The notes beneath the pieces were generated by a model. That model did no database searches, was not told the origin of the DNA, and saw only the letters and a list, made by a program, of their open reading frames with translations. 64,000 nt of DNA from Larimichthys crocea (taxonomy: Eukaryota > Chordata > Actinopteri > Sciaenidae): contig NC_040027.1 of NCBI RefSeq assembly GCF_000972845.2, positions 10,779,760-10,843,759 of the forward strand, read 5' to 3'. A program made the position numbers and the translations under genes. This document shows, in pieces, positions 1 through 13,560 of the stretch (position 1 is the stretch's first letter; the number at the start of each line of letters is the position of its first letter).

Positions 1-607
1 TTCTGACTGAGTTGTCCATTTGCTCGTGCTTCTAACACGTCAGATTTGAGGACAAAATGTTCACTTGCAGCCTAATGCATCCCACCAACTGACAGCTGCC
101 ATGATAACGAGATAATCAGTGTTATTTACCTCTCCTGTCCTGCGTCAGTCATAATGTTGTCATGCGTACATGCAGTCACACACTGCTTGGTCTAACGCCG
201 TAAACAACAAGGTCAGATTAAGGCAGGTAAAACTGGACTTAATGAATCAATAATGAACTGCAAATTAATATTTGAGCTTCTCGTTCAGGGGGAACAGAAA
301 ATCTGTTGGACTCCATCGTCTCCTGTTTAAAATGCAAAGTATTTCTCAGTGTAAAATTGGTGGGAAATGAAAACAGTGAGCCTTAAAGTCGAAATGAAAT
401 GCAGCTGTTTCTATAAGACGGAGAATAATTGTGTAAAGATGACAAACAGAAAGAGGCAGAACTGACTCAGTGCCACAACAAGCCCTTCCTCCCGAAGACA
501 AATCACCTTCTCCTGCTCTGTATACTGATCAGTGTCTGTGTGTTTTCAAGATACCCAGGAGGATGTGCTCTGTCTTCAAATGCAGAAACACACCGCAAGG
601 TCATGCT

Positions 608-648
608 CACACACACACACAGACACACATAGTCAGACACACACAATG
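608..648 (+). repeat. Imperfect CA-rich tract
   Basis: Interrupted CA repeats (cacacacacacacagacacac, then cagacacacacaa). It accounts for the His/Thr-rich short open frames around it, which are not genes. Confidence 0.9.
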
Positions 649-3600
649 CCCAGAGGCGGTGGAAAACAGTGAGTGGGCAGAGGGAAGGAAAACAAGAACT
701 GAACCGTCTTCATCTTCATTTACATTCAATTGAGAGAGGGTTTATGGCAGCAGCTGCAGCGGGAGAAGGCTGGATCAGTGTGTGGGGGGGAAAGAAACAA
801 ACGCAGACACAAACTGAAGCACTTACGTCCTCGGGAAATGCAATCTCTTTAAGTGTTAGCAATGGTAATAACACATTGCAGCGCTATGCCCTCTGAATCC
901 TTTTAATACAGCTGAGGACTGAGATGATCAATATATTGAATGAGTCAAAAATATAGTGGATTGCTTCTTCTTCGCACGAGGAAAGTTATAAACGGTGGAA
1001 GACAAAAAGGGAGTCAAATTAAAACGCCTGCAACACCTTTTCATGATCAGCCGAGACAGTTCATCCAATAATCGTGGCAGCCGTACTGCCCATTTCTCCA
1101 GTTAGACACGTTTTTTCTCTGAGCTGCACGGCCACAGTTAACAGCTAATGGTGATTTCGGACACAATTACAGGCCCGTAGTACGAATGTGCCATTCTGCT
1201 GCCAGTTTCCTCTTGCCAAACAACTTATCTACTGTTGCAATCCCATTTCAGGTTGATCGGTGTTGCGGAAGCTATGGGCAAAGGCTAACACCTCCTATTT
1301 ATTTTCAAGCGATTTGAAGGTGTCGGAAAGTTCAAGAATTCGTTTTTTTAAGAACTACTAGCGACAGAACGTGAAGAGGTAACACCAGTGTTGTGTTAAA
1401 GATCTGTCCGACATGAGGATGCCTGGTGAATCTGGCCTCAGCAGCCCGTGGGAAGCTGTGGAAACAGAGCCGGAGCTTCTTGAAGGAGTAAAAACAGGAT
1501 TTCTTGAGAGAAACATAAGCGTGTTTGTATTTTACTAAGAGCTGAAGTTAGCACTTCATTACTCCAATCATGCAACAAAAGTTGTTTGCTTGTCGTCTTG
1601 CAGACAGATTTAAAGTATGAGCTTCTCCCCCATCATGACGTAATTACTGCAGCATCACTTACTGCAATCAAATCCCAGCTAAATGTGTTTATTTTGGGTT
1701 CACACCACAGTGACGTTAGTGAGTGGGGTTCAACAGTTCACAGCTACTCGCCCAAATAAACACAAATGATCCTGCGGTCATATTGTAGCTACTTGGCATC
1801 CCTGTTACGAGAGTTTGCAAAGTTCACTGCACATTTTTTGAGGACACTGCAAGGTTTATGACACATGAAAACAATCTAGTGTCATCCCATCTTTGGGGAG
1901 GAGGAGGAGGAGGAGATGAAAAGCTGCCTCCTGTTGTGTTGTGGAGCCTGGAATTACACATGACTCCTTTAAAAAGCATGTGGAACGATAAGAGACTAAT
2001 AAAAGTGTTGAAACATAGGACAGAGACACACAGGTCAAAACTGAGAGTGATGAACGTTGGCCTACTCGGGTGTTTCCTGTGATCTTGTACCAAAATTAAA
2101 AATGTCAGTCAAAGCACGAGCTGGAGGAATAATACAGCTCCCCGGACCGGCTTCAGAGGCACAACCCGGCGCTGTACAGATGTTTTATTTGAGGGGTTCT
2201 TTATGAATCACACCGCGCGGAAGAGGAAGTAGGCTGCCCGAGCTGCGGGGAACACCGTTATGTGTTGAGACTGTCAATGATTAAGTCTGGCTCATGTTGT
2301 TTTGGACACTGTCCAACACTGTAACACTGCAGAGAACCACATGGTTCCTCTGATCTGGGCATGGGAGGAGACTCGACCAGCTGCACAAAACTTCATTTTC
2401 CCGGAAATCACAGTCACTATTACGAGCCTACAGCTGGTTTTATGAGTCCAGTCGCAAGATCAAGATTACAAAGACATAATAAACTGATGAAAATTAGTAT
2501 GACTCCTGCTCGTCTAAGAAGCACATTAGTCACCATGGGTTATATTTGGTTTTACCAACAGTTGTATGGTATGTCAGAAAAAGCTCCCTCTTTGTTATAT
2601 AACTACATTTAATCTACAACATTCCCAGGTTGTCGTGAACCAATGAAAGCTTCCAGCTATAGTCAGTTACTAATACTCACTAATAGACGTTGTTTCAGTT
2701 TCATTCTCATGCCATAAAATTACAATTAACAGCCCAGGCTTTTATTTGCAATAATAATAATAATTTGCAAAGAACTCCTGCCTGGACTCACCACTTTTCT
2801 TTGTCTCTTTAGTTCAACATACCAGTAAATCTGAATGAATTCTGAAATTAAAATTATCTGGACAAATATATCGTGGAGAATCTAACCAGTCGAACAATGT
2901 GTTGCATGTTCATATTGACAGGATATTAGCTCAAGCAGGCGACCCAGTGGACTTTAAGAGGTTTTATATATCCAAAGAACTTCTGGACAAACCAAACTAA
3001 GTCTAATTGAGAGTAAAAGTGACTCTGCCTTTAATTGGAACTTGGCTTTTAATCGATGTTTTAATAGTTAGGAGCCACAAAAAGGACCTAAAGCAAAAAC
3101 TACGTCGGCATTCTTCCTGATAAAACCTTGTGATAGAACTTATGACATAAGTAATAAGTACAGTATGTATGATACTCAACAATTAATGTCATTTCTAGTT
3201 TTCATGGCATGAAAAAGTCATGAAAATGTACTCAATACATTTTGTAGTATTCCTCTTAGACCTGAAAAGAGTTCTTAATTGACACTTTTGTCAAACAAAA
3301 AAGGGAATTTGAAGACGTAGTCATGAACTTTCTATGGGATTTTATATATGAAATGATGAATCCTGAAAATAACTGGTAGATATATCAATAATAAAAAAGA
3401 ATCTTTAGTTGCCACCCTGGTTCTTATAAGTACTTACTGATGTGTTTACAAAGCTCCTTCCCATCAGGTCTGTCTGACTCTGAAATGTTGTAGCAGACAA
3501 ATTCAATTTTCACACCAAGTCATTATGTGTCTGAGACTTCTGCCGCCAGCCTGATGCAGTGGAGGTGAATGTCGTTTTATTTGTGCTGCACAAAGAATAA

Positions 3601-4082
3601 GTAACTTTCAGTCTTTTCAGAAACAGTCACCAGGTTGCAGTTTTCACTTGGACTATTTTCAGCGTTAGAAATCGTCCTCATGAAAAGATTATCCGAGCTA
3701 ACCGGAGTGAGTTTTGATGGACATAAATGAAATCTCTTTCTCTTCCATTATGTTGGAGTTATGGCAGAAGATTCAAAGGCAGTTATCTCAAAAACTGAGC
3801 TCATAAAAATCAAAACTGTGCGACTATTTCTTGTGTAATTTGACTGAACCGACCCTCTAAACGGTAACGGTTATATTTCTTTGGTTTCCATCTGGGGAAA
3901 ATGGTTCTTTTCTTTTCTTTCTTTTTTATCTATGAGTTCTTCTTTTTTTTTTAATGGAAGTGAGCACACTATCAAATTTGACTGGACAGTCCATTAGCTC
4001 GGAGCACAGAGGAATACGATGCTGCTGAGAAAGAGACTGTGAAGGACTGAATGAGGCTGTGAGAAACTTTATGGGCTTTTCA

Positions 4083-4099
4083 TGTGTGTGTGTGTGTGT
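4083..4099 (+). repeat. Short (TG)n tract
   Basis: About eight TG units. A complementary AC tract of about seven units is at 4446-4459. Confidence 0.9.
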
Positions 4100-4445
4100 T
4101 TGCTGTTCGTGTGCACAATGAGTGTGCAGTGTGTAATCATGAGTCCACAGAAATGTGTGTGTGTACCATATCGGAGCTTGTTTTCCATATCACATAATCA
4201 GGGTGTTTCTAGGACACACAAGTGTAAGATTGACTTTAATTGGGTGGGTGTGAACTCGTTACTCGATGGGGTTTGAAGTGCGATGAGGGGGCAGAGCCAA
4301 ACACTTCTAATACAGGCTGTTAGGTGGGAGTCAGCGAGGGCGGGCTGCTGCTCAGAGGATGACAGCAATTACCATAGTTGAAGGCCGGAGAAGTTATAAC
4401 CTGTGACAGATACTGTATGGTAATGTGTATATATACACACAACAA

Positions 4446-4459
4446 ACACACACACACAC
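4446..4459 (+). repeat. Short (AC)n tract
   Basis: Seven AC units, about 350 bases from the TG tract at 4083-4099. Confidence 0.9.
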
Positions 4460-6183
4460 TACTTTCTCTCTGATACACACCCACAAAGAAATGCTGCAAG
4501 ACGAGTAAATACGCTGCCGGAGTCGTGTGAAACTGCTCGGTGCAGTCGTGTTCAGTGTTAGCGACAGACTGTCAGAAGAAGTCACACACATGAAAAAATA
4601 AAAACGTTTCTCGTTACAATCCATTAAGTCAGCTTTAGTTTTTTTTTATAATTTGAACTGCATGTGCTGTGCTGGAAAATATTGAGACTCCTCCGACATT
4701 TAAAATCATCAACATGCATGTGAACATTGATGAATCTGCAATAAATTAATATAATATATAGATTTATTACAACCTTACAAACACCTTCCAGCAATATTAC
4801 AATACATAATGTGGTATTTCTGCTCCCATTTCGTCCTTTTGTTGCTGTGTTTTTGTTATTCCTATCTACATTACAAGCTCCAAAGGGGTGGACAAAATAA
4901 CAGAAACACAGTACAATTGCCCAATTGGCTCTCACCTGCCAGTCATCTCGTCATAAACCAGCCCAACTGCCAACCACCTGCCCTGCACCTCCCAGGACAG
5001 ATCCTGAGCCACCCTGTCCTATAATACTCTGCAACTCCACCATTGTTTCATAAACTGTTTCACTGCCTCATGGATTGTGCCTGAAAATGTTCATTAAAAC
5101 ACTCCGTCCAATTTGACCGAGCACAGCTGCTTAAAATATTGGTTTAAGAACGACTCAGATTAGTTTATTAGTTTGCACAAACGCAGTATGAAGTGTAAAG
5201 TGATACTACAGGTGTATTTACAGGAAGTAAAGTTGTAGTATTTGCCTCTAACAAGCTTCTTTCACCAACTTCTTGCATGTGCCATCTGTTCATCGCGGGG
5301 CTAAGTGAGTTATGAACAAACACAGAGGGAGGAATAGTTTAATATATTCAATCACCAACTCAATCCACCGAGGTCTAGTTTATGTGTTAATGCAATAAAA
5401 AACCAAAAGGACCCTGTGATTTACGCTACCTTCGACTTAAGGTGGAAAGTGAATTTTAGAAATCCAACCAGTCAGCTTGTACTTTTACTGACTTGCTGTT
5501 TCTCTGCCAACGCTGACAGATTAACGGGATGCTAGACATATCGGTCTATAAAGAATAACTTCAGCCCCTACTGTTCTGATATCTTAGATCTTAAGATTTG
5601 TCTGAAATTATTGATCCAACCACCTATAACCATAAAGAATATGTGCATTCCTAAGTTTATGACCTTTACGTCTGCAGCAGAGATCAAACGGCACATTTGG
5701 TTACCACGTGTGGACTTTTTGGAAGATCCAAACTGCCAAAAGTCATCACCCGAGGAGGCGTCAAACTCCTCTGTCTTATCTTCAAAGCAAAATCAGACAC
5801 CACTGCTCTGAAGTATCCATTGTGGATTGAATAACTATATTTTAAAGTCTTTATTCATGGATCTATCCTGCGCCAATATCATTTTAAATCAATGACTCAG
5901 CAGCTCGAGAGCAGGCAGAATAATAAGCATATCGCTTCTCCAGAAAATAACATATTATGTTGGTGCTTGCATCTTTTCCTGCACATATTTGCAGGAGGAA
6001 TAATTTTGGGGGACAAGCTCCCAAATTAAACAGCTTGTGAAGTTTATAAATAATGTAGGATTATGTGATTTAGTACTCTGGACATGTGGCTGTGGTGTTG
6101 TTTTACCCCTCCAAGGTCTGCAGCTCGCAGCCCTGCAGCTCCAGCTCTGAACTGGTGGGTGGCCTCAAGTCATAATAATGTGC

Positions 6184-6206
6184 GTGTGTGTGTGTGTGTG
6201 TGTGTG
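6184..6206 (+). repeat. (GT)n microsatellite
   Basis: About 11 uninterrupted GT units. It lies about 200 bases left of a longer CA tract at 6404-6441, so the intron transcript contains complementary AC and GU runs. Confidence 0.97.
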
Positions 6207-6403
6207 CTTCAGAGACAAATAAAGAATATGTGTGTGTGCGTTTTTTTAAAATTATGTGCATGTGAATGTTTGTGTTTGCCTAGAAGTTTGTGAGCGTTGC
6301 TAAAAAAAGGTGTTCATGCTGCCAGTTTGATGTGCGTGGGTGGGAACACGGTCTGCTGGGTTTGCCCCGAGGCTGACTCTCTCAGGCAGGTTGAATGTAA
6401 AAT

Positions 6404-6441
<38 letters not shown>
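6404..6441 (+). repeat. (CA)n microsatellite
   Basis: About 19 uninterrupted CA units, the longest pure dinucleotide tract seen in the window. It is in complementary orientation to the GT tract at 6184-6206. Confidence 0.97.
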
Positions 6442-6443
<2 letters not shown>

Positions 6444-9400
6444 TCTATTTGTTGAGAGACAGAGCAAGGAGATCTACACCTGTACACAAATGTCTTGTAT
6501 TGTTGTTTACAGGAAAACCTCCTGCAGCAGCCAACGTTTTGTCATACTTCATTGTTGTGGGCAAGTCAGCATTACATTAAGTGGCTCGGGAAAGCCGCAC
6601 ACTCGTAACTCTGAGAGATCAAAGATCAACTTTGTTAACAATAGCTCTAAATTATCTCATGGTGGATTTTCAGCTGCAGCGCCGTACAAGAAACTGTCCA
6701 TAGGATTCTGACAGATAAATATGGGAGGTATAACCCTGTGAGGTCGATATGTATGAGTGTTACTGGACTGGTGGCGATGATTTCATCCTTGTGGTCATGA
6801 AGTAGGAGCATGAGATACAACAATAATCCGACCTGCTTGTCAAAAGAAGTATCATTTGTCATATCAATCATTTTGTTTGTAATATTACTGCAAACACCTT
6901 CACTTATACTAATATTTGTTAACCGGCCTTATTCTTCTAAAATGAGTTTTGGAGATGTGACATGACAAGTCAAAGATACTTTTGGTCAACGATACCCGTT
7001 ACCAATACAAATATATCGCAAAAATTAACTGACTTTTTTTTTCTCCGAAAAAGAAAACGTTCATTCTACTGTTGTTAGGCGAATATTGGGAGTCGGTTCA
7101 CATGATAAATAATAGGTGGCACCGATTCTTCAGTGTTCAAGTGTTTTGCATCTAAATGCAAATCAAAATACATTCATTAAAACACGGCTATGGTTTGCAA
7201 ACACTTCAATCACATTTAATTAACACAGTCAGGAAAAGCTTTCATGAACTCGTCTGCAGAATGTTCATAACGGACACAACCTCCGTTTGTGGCGACCAAA
7301 GCATGCTTGTTTGTGGGTATGTTGAAGAACTCAAAGCACAGTCAAAGTGAGGCGTGTTAGAGAAATCCATTCAGTCGATAAATGTTTTTAGGAGACGGAG
7401 AGGTAAGGTCACGGTTATTCCCCCGCTTCCAGACTACAGTACAGTTCAACGCGGCTTCTTCCCTTGACACTACAGTGCGGCCCTGTTTGGCAAGAACATT
7501 AGAACTTGAAACGTCCATTGAAGGACATCGTAATTGGCTGGCGACGTGGCTCGATTCATCAAACAAGTTTAGAAGAACAGTCCTCCTCTCCTCTCGGTGC
7601 TTGTTCTCAGGTTCAGGTCTCACTGACTCATTCAGCATTCATCCAAACACATCACTGCAAAGATCATTTCACAAAGATGTTTTTTTATGATGACTTGTTT
7701 GTGCAATATTCATTAAGTGTAATGAAGGAAAAACAAATAGACGTCAACACTTGATTTAAACATCCATTCCATAAATTCGAGTACCTGATGACTCGTGACC
7801 AGCGTTTCTGTGGAGGTGCTACTGTATGGATGAAGAAAACAAAAAAACAGATGGTGTGTGCAGCGATGGAGTCAAGGAGATATTTCCTCTCATGTATAAT
7901 TGAATCTCATCTCTGGTGGAAATTATGGGAGCATAAACCTCGTCTACAGTAGATATGGGCTTTAATTGTTAGAGCTCATTTTGCTCAGTCTAATGGAAAA
8001 TGCACAAAAGAGAATAGTACATGGTGGTGTACTACTTCATCTAGGACAGCATGCCCCAAGTGTGACTCAACACTCCAATTCTTTTTAAAAAAATAATCAT
8101 TTTCCAGTGACTTTTGTGGCTCGCTATTTGAGAAAAAGTACACGACCAAAAAGTTTTGGACATTATAGCAGCTACAGAATCGGTCTGATCTTGATCGTTT
8201 GGTGTATGGTGGACGTAAAAGTCAGTCCAAGCTGAGGTTTTCGGGGTTTTTAGTCTTGGTTCGTGCAAATAGGGACATTCAATCACGTGAACAGCTTCAA
8301 CAACCAATGGGAGCGCTCTATCTAGAACCATCAAGAAGCAGACAACTAGCTATACAGTAATAAACATGGAGGGGACTCTGGAGAGAGGAAAGTCTCAGCT
8401 CACTCGGTTGGTTGGAGGAGTCGTGGAGAGAGCAAGAAGTGTCTTTGACAAGACCTCCAAAAGAAAGTCTTTGAAGTGCACACACAAGGGCAGCTGTGGC
8501 TAGAAGCTGCTTTTGCTTCAGCTCCATTGATTCATGTTTTTTTTCTTTTAAATTCCCACCAGGTGCAGGATGGAAATTTATCTTAAAATGAATCTCATTG
8601 TCTTGTCAACAGTGACCCTTGCTTGTCTTGGTAAAATCATAAAACATTGTGACTTCAGACAAAGTGTCCTTCGGTGTGAGAAAGTGTCAGACTTTCTTTC
8701 AAAAAGTTTTTTCAAGGTTTTCTGGTGCATGAAAGACAAGCGAGTTTTCATTTGTTCAAGAACCAAATGTTCAGCTGAGAAATAATGCTATAATTATAAT
8801 ACTGCATTAGTACAGACCTGTTAGGTGCAAAGTACAGCTTCAAATAGTTCTGTACATGATGGACAAACAAATGTTCTTTGGATGTTACCAATAATAAATT
8901 CAAAATTACTGTTGTTCCTGAGCACAGCTGTGTTTTCATTTAGCAGTCAGCTGTAACTATGCACCACTGGTGGGGTCATGTGTACTCACAGGTTGCCTGT
9001 CGCAAATTACCTAATTTACCCGGACATTCAAACAAAGCTCTAATCAAAAGGACACATGATGTTCCTGTTTAAGCCGAGAGCAGCCGTGAGCGTCGTTGAC
9101 AGAGTGTGAGAGGCCTGAAACATCCAGCAGGGTTTTCTGCCATGTAACATTAAAGGTGCTTTCAGACAACAAACGCTTGCCGACAACGCCGCCGCGGCCA
9201 CCATCTGCTGACATCTGTGGTCTGTATTTTGAATCAGCAGCAGCCTGTCCACCTCTGCTACCCACCTAATACAGTATAAGCTCCCGTAAAGTGTTAGGTA
9301 CTTCTCGTGGGTTATCGTACTCGAAGCACAAAGTTACGTAGAGTGAGCATCAAATCATTTTAATTCTGTTATTTTACGGTAAAGCACAATGCTGCTTTGA

Positions 9401-10544
9401 GAAGTGACTGAATCAAACACTTGTCAGCGCTGGAGCACGATGTAGGCACAAAGCACACAATGGACCAACATGATGACAAGGCACTCAATTCAGATCAGAC
9501 CGAGTGAAGAATAGTGAAGCCTCCTAATTCAAAAACAGAACTTCGGAGTGTTTGTCACTCAAGAGGAACACTCAAGTTTGCAACGTGCCGCCACAGTTCT
9601 CTTCAACAGTATCATCTCTGAAATGTCTTTTATGACGCTGGAGTTTGGATTAAACCATTTTTTTTAAAACTTCTAATTGGTCACCCTCAACTCATTTTCT
9701 CCAGACTGTCATTTGAAGTTCTGTTTAAGAGAAGCTGCGCCGCCTGATTAATTGGCTGAACAATTAATAATTTGACAGTTGGACGTTTTAAAAGAAGTTC
9801 TGTCTTGCAGTTTGAGCAGTTTCACGCTTCGATTTCCTCGCATGGCTTCTGTCAAAAGATCTGTTATTAACCGCGAGGAGCTTGTTTTAATATTACTTTT
9901 TACAGCACACGTTGTAGCCAAATGTAGTCTGGACTGAGATGTTGGTGTAATATTAATAAAACCGAACTAAAGCAGCCATGCTTCATGTTCAGAGCAGATC
10001 AGCATAAAGTAACATTTTATTTGAGGACGTCTGAATAAAACCTTACTGAATTATGTTCGGGGTGAGTACCCACGATGGGGCCGCTCCATCAAACCGCATG
10101 CAACAGTTTGCTGTCTTGTGTGAAGCACTTTGTAGCTTTTAAAAAGTTGCTGTTTGTATGATCATGTTATCAGTAGTTGTGGTATTGTGGTATGGGAGGC
10201 GAAGTCAGACAGCTACATCTCCATCCACAGCAGCCTCCGTCTGTCGTAGAGCAGGTGGTGGTGGCAGTATAAACACTTTTACAACTGTGGTGCAGCGCGG
10301 GACTGAACATGATGTTAAAAAGTTGTAAACAGACTTCGAGTTTGCTTAGTTGTGTCCATGTGGACTGTTGTATAAATCATTTATATGTGTCCACACTTTG
10401 ACTCTCTGAATGAATATGTATGAGTGGGAAGTATGGGTACGTTTCTGAGGAGCTCTTCATGCGTATACTCAGGCGTATATTAATGTTTTAACATGTACGC
10501 CTCAGAAAGTCAGTTTCAGACCCTCAGAGTGGAGATTGGCTAAA

Positions 10545-10705
10545 TTGTATACACACAATGTAAATCACTGTAAACCATTTCACAGAATCATACTGTGCAT
10601 TCAGTCAAAGAATAGTTACTGTGGAAATGACAGTGACCAATGATGTACTGTAGAGTTACTTGTCAGCTGCTGCCAGTTAGTTACTGTGAATTTCACAGTG
10701 TAAAG
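10545..10705 (+). repeat. Palindrome-rich actgtgaa/ttcacagt repeat
   Basis: Repeated words such as cactgtaaaccatttcacag, agttactgtggaaatgacagt and gttactgtgaatttcacagt recur within 160 bases. The last contains an 8-base inverted repeat (actgtgaa-t-ttcacagt) with a one-base centre. Similar actgta/tttacagt arrays occur in fish as dispersed repeats. No function is claimed. Confidence 0.45.
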
Positions 10706-12918
10706 TTTGGGAAATTGGAAGTTGGCAGAATAACAAGTGTCCTGAGACGTGTTGAGTAAACGTGTAAACACAATGTAGTGCCATCGCTGCCGGCGCTGTC
10801 GTTGCATACGCGTTGGTGGACAGCCTCAGTGGCAGCGAGCCAGCGGCCTCGAAAGCAGCTGAAGATAAAAAATAAAAAAAAGTACAGAAGAAACGCAAAG
10901 CGCTCAACTAAATGCTCCCGAATGAGTTGGACATGCAGCGTCCAAGCCTCTGTGGATCGCCGCTGGAGTGTCGACGGTCTTTGATGTGCGCTTCGCTCCC
11001 TCCTTTTGTGAAGCGAGATGTGAATATGTATCACTTAGGTTACATTCGCAGCGTGTTTTCTCACATGGGGATTTTTCAGACGCCTTCGAATTTACACTCG
11101 AACGATACGAGGATGACGCCCATGCTTAAATCTCTCCCCGCATTTACATTTACAGACTCATTTTTCTTCGGTTTTATAACTAGGCAGCACGCTCCATGGG
11201 GTGATGCCCAAGCTGAGAGATATAAACTGCGCTCGTTGCATATTGATGACAAATTAACTTCCAGTGCATCATAACTTTGAAAGAAGACAAGGGCACGGCG
11301 CGGATACCTCATTACTGTCCTAACTGTGAGCACAGAGCTGAAACATAACATGTATTCATAGAAGAATGTGGACGATTATTGAGGCCACCAGAGGATACAC
11401 TGACTGAGGTTTATTTTACAGTAATAAAACACTCATATCTTTGTTTTTTACAAGAGTTCCGGCTGTTTTTCTGAACAAAAAAAATCTTTTCCTTGCTGAG
11501 CCGCAGATGACAGATACGTCCTGGCAGTCACGTCTACAGTAGGTGATGTTGAAGAAAACTAAACATGACTGCGCTCAGCAAGGAAACACTGCTGTGTGTC
11601 TGTGACTGCAACCAAACTGGAAAGAGTCTACATCTATGTCGTGCCTATCGAAGCAGATGCTCAAAACTTTAAGAAACTACTGAAAACTTTTTCACCCTCT
11701 GCTGACAGTTGTAGCTTTAAAGATGTGTGTGTCTCGGCACCAAACTGGACCTAAAGTCAAAGGTGAACGCTGTATACAAAACTACAAGTGAGCTACCGAG
11801 TTAACTGTCTAAAATACAAGTTAACTAACCCGGAACTGCTCTTTCTTTTTCCTCTGCGGTTCATTGTTGCTGAAGAGTTAAGCCTACGTGACAGGTTTGT
11901 TAACAGAAAGCAGGTCACCATCAGGTTAAAGTCCACGAGCAACCTTTCTTAAAGACCTGCTCTCTGTGCCCTCTGGTAAAAGGCCTGACTGAAAAATAAC
12001 AAGATGAACCTCGTCCATTGCAAAGCAGCAACAAGAAGTGTCGTGTTTGATATGCCGGACGCTTAACTTCATTACAGCTTCTAGCCAGAGCTCGACAGTA
12101 ATGAGTAATGTGATGAATACTGCACGTATTTTTATATTGTCTTGTTCAAATAATAAGCCAAGAATTATAACTAGGAATCGGCAGAAACTAGAATCAATAA
12201 GGAGAATCAGAATTGTTAAAATACAAACAATACCTGAGCTTCAGCCTCCACTAACATCAGGTAACTTCTTTAACATTTAACCTTCAAACCTCTTCAAACG
12301 TCTTAAATGAGTGGCGTTGCCGTTTGGGTTGTCATCTTCAAACTAAGCTGAACAGAAAAGACAGGATGTCTTCAAGATGTCGGACTGAGCTCATGACAGC
12401 GGACTGATCGATGTGGCTTACCCGCTGCACTCTGCTCACACACAGCCTCTCCTCCTGTGGGGACACTTTGTGGCTGTAATATCAACAAAAAAAAAAGAAA
12501 AGAAAAGACTGTGCACAGGGCTCAGATGAGCAGGACGAGGCTAAGGCCTCTCCGACCAAACAAAATCTCTCTGAATTTCTAAGCTCAGAGATGCTTACAC
12601 AAACAGACGGGCAAAATCCATCTTTCTGACAGAAACCATTTCCAAAGCCCGAAGGCCCGGCCGGGTTCCTGGATGCACTTCTGAGCTGTGCCCACCTGGG
12701 AGTACGAGAGTGTGGGTGAAGTGTATGGAGGATAAAATATGAAGAATATGAGCTGTGTGTATCTGTGGCTCCGTTAGAACATGAGTGTCCCTTACTACTT
12801 TATTCCTCCTTCACTGGTTTGATCAAACTTCTATGTTTGAAAGAGAATAATTGCGCATACGTTAAACTATTCCTGAGCCGAGTCACAAGTCTTTCCTCTC
12901 AGCACTGTTTAACTCTGC

Positions 12919-12943
12919 GTGTGTGTGAGTGTGTGTGTGTGTG
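12919..12943 (+). repeat. (GT)n microsatellite, one interruption
   Basis: gtgtgtgtgagtgtgtgtgt-type tract with a single A interruption, about 115 bases left of a CA tract at 13058-13087. Confidence 0.95.
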
Positions 12944-13053
12944 ACGACAACAGACTGTGATACGAGTTCAAATCAAAGGATTACACGCCTGAGGCGAATG
13001 GACTGAATGAACCGGACCTTCTGCTCACAGTCCCGTAAGGTGGAACAGCATAC

Positions 13054-13057
<4 letters not shown>

Positions 13058-13087
<30 letters not shown>
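13058..13087 (+). repeat. (CA)n microsatellite
   Basis: About 15 CA units, complementary to the GT tract at 12919-12943. Confidence 0.97.
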
Positions 13088-13088
<1 letters not shown>

Positions 13089-13380
13089 CTATTCCTATGA
13101 GGACTGCACACTGATGACATCCGTTCCGTTTCCTCGAACATCAGCTACAATCTTGTCACGTACCAGAAACCCTAATTCTGATCCTCGAGCTAAACCTTTT
13201 GAAGCCTCATAATTCACTCTGTAGTTTTCCATTCCATTCCTCAGTCGCCTTCCTGTTAGCCCTTTCATCCAGCTGACCTTTTACTCTGTATTAATCTGTG
13301 TCATTTATGCAATTTGATATTGAAGGTGATGTACAAGATGTTCTGTTGTAGGAAATAACAGATGAAGCAGTGTCTATCGA

Positions 13381-13560
13381 CTGTATGAAACATGGATGTA
13401 GTATCACTGACGTCATCTACGAGTTTCTGAAGAGCTGTTGTGAAGCGCAGGCTGTGGTGGCTCCCCACTAATTTAAAAAAATGGACCAACACGTGGATCG
13501 TCGGTGAAGCTGAGGCGGACTGAATGCAGCCTGGAGGAGCGAGGTTGCAACTAGTTATGT
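13381..13560 (+). mobile_element. Interspersed teleost repeat, decayed partial copy
   Basis: Aligns with the first third of 15600-15975: acatggatgtagtatcactg, acgtcatctacgagtttctga, tgaagcgcaggctgtggtgg, and gaagctgaggcggactgaat. Same orientation as the other copy, about 2.2 kb away. The 3' part of the family is absent here. Confidence 0.6.

Noticed and set aside
4875..4910. ccaaaggggtggacaaaata acagaaacac, reminiscent of a DNA-transposon end
   Set aside because: No partner end or target duplication was found nearby. It is too short to call.
10693..11034. 113-codon minus-strand frame whose middle (VQLIREHLVERF) recalls the tail of some Harbinger-type transposases
   Set aside because: The resemblance is a few residues only. 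No transposon ends or catalytic motifs were found, so it was not called.
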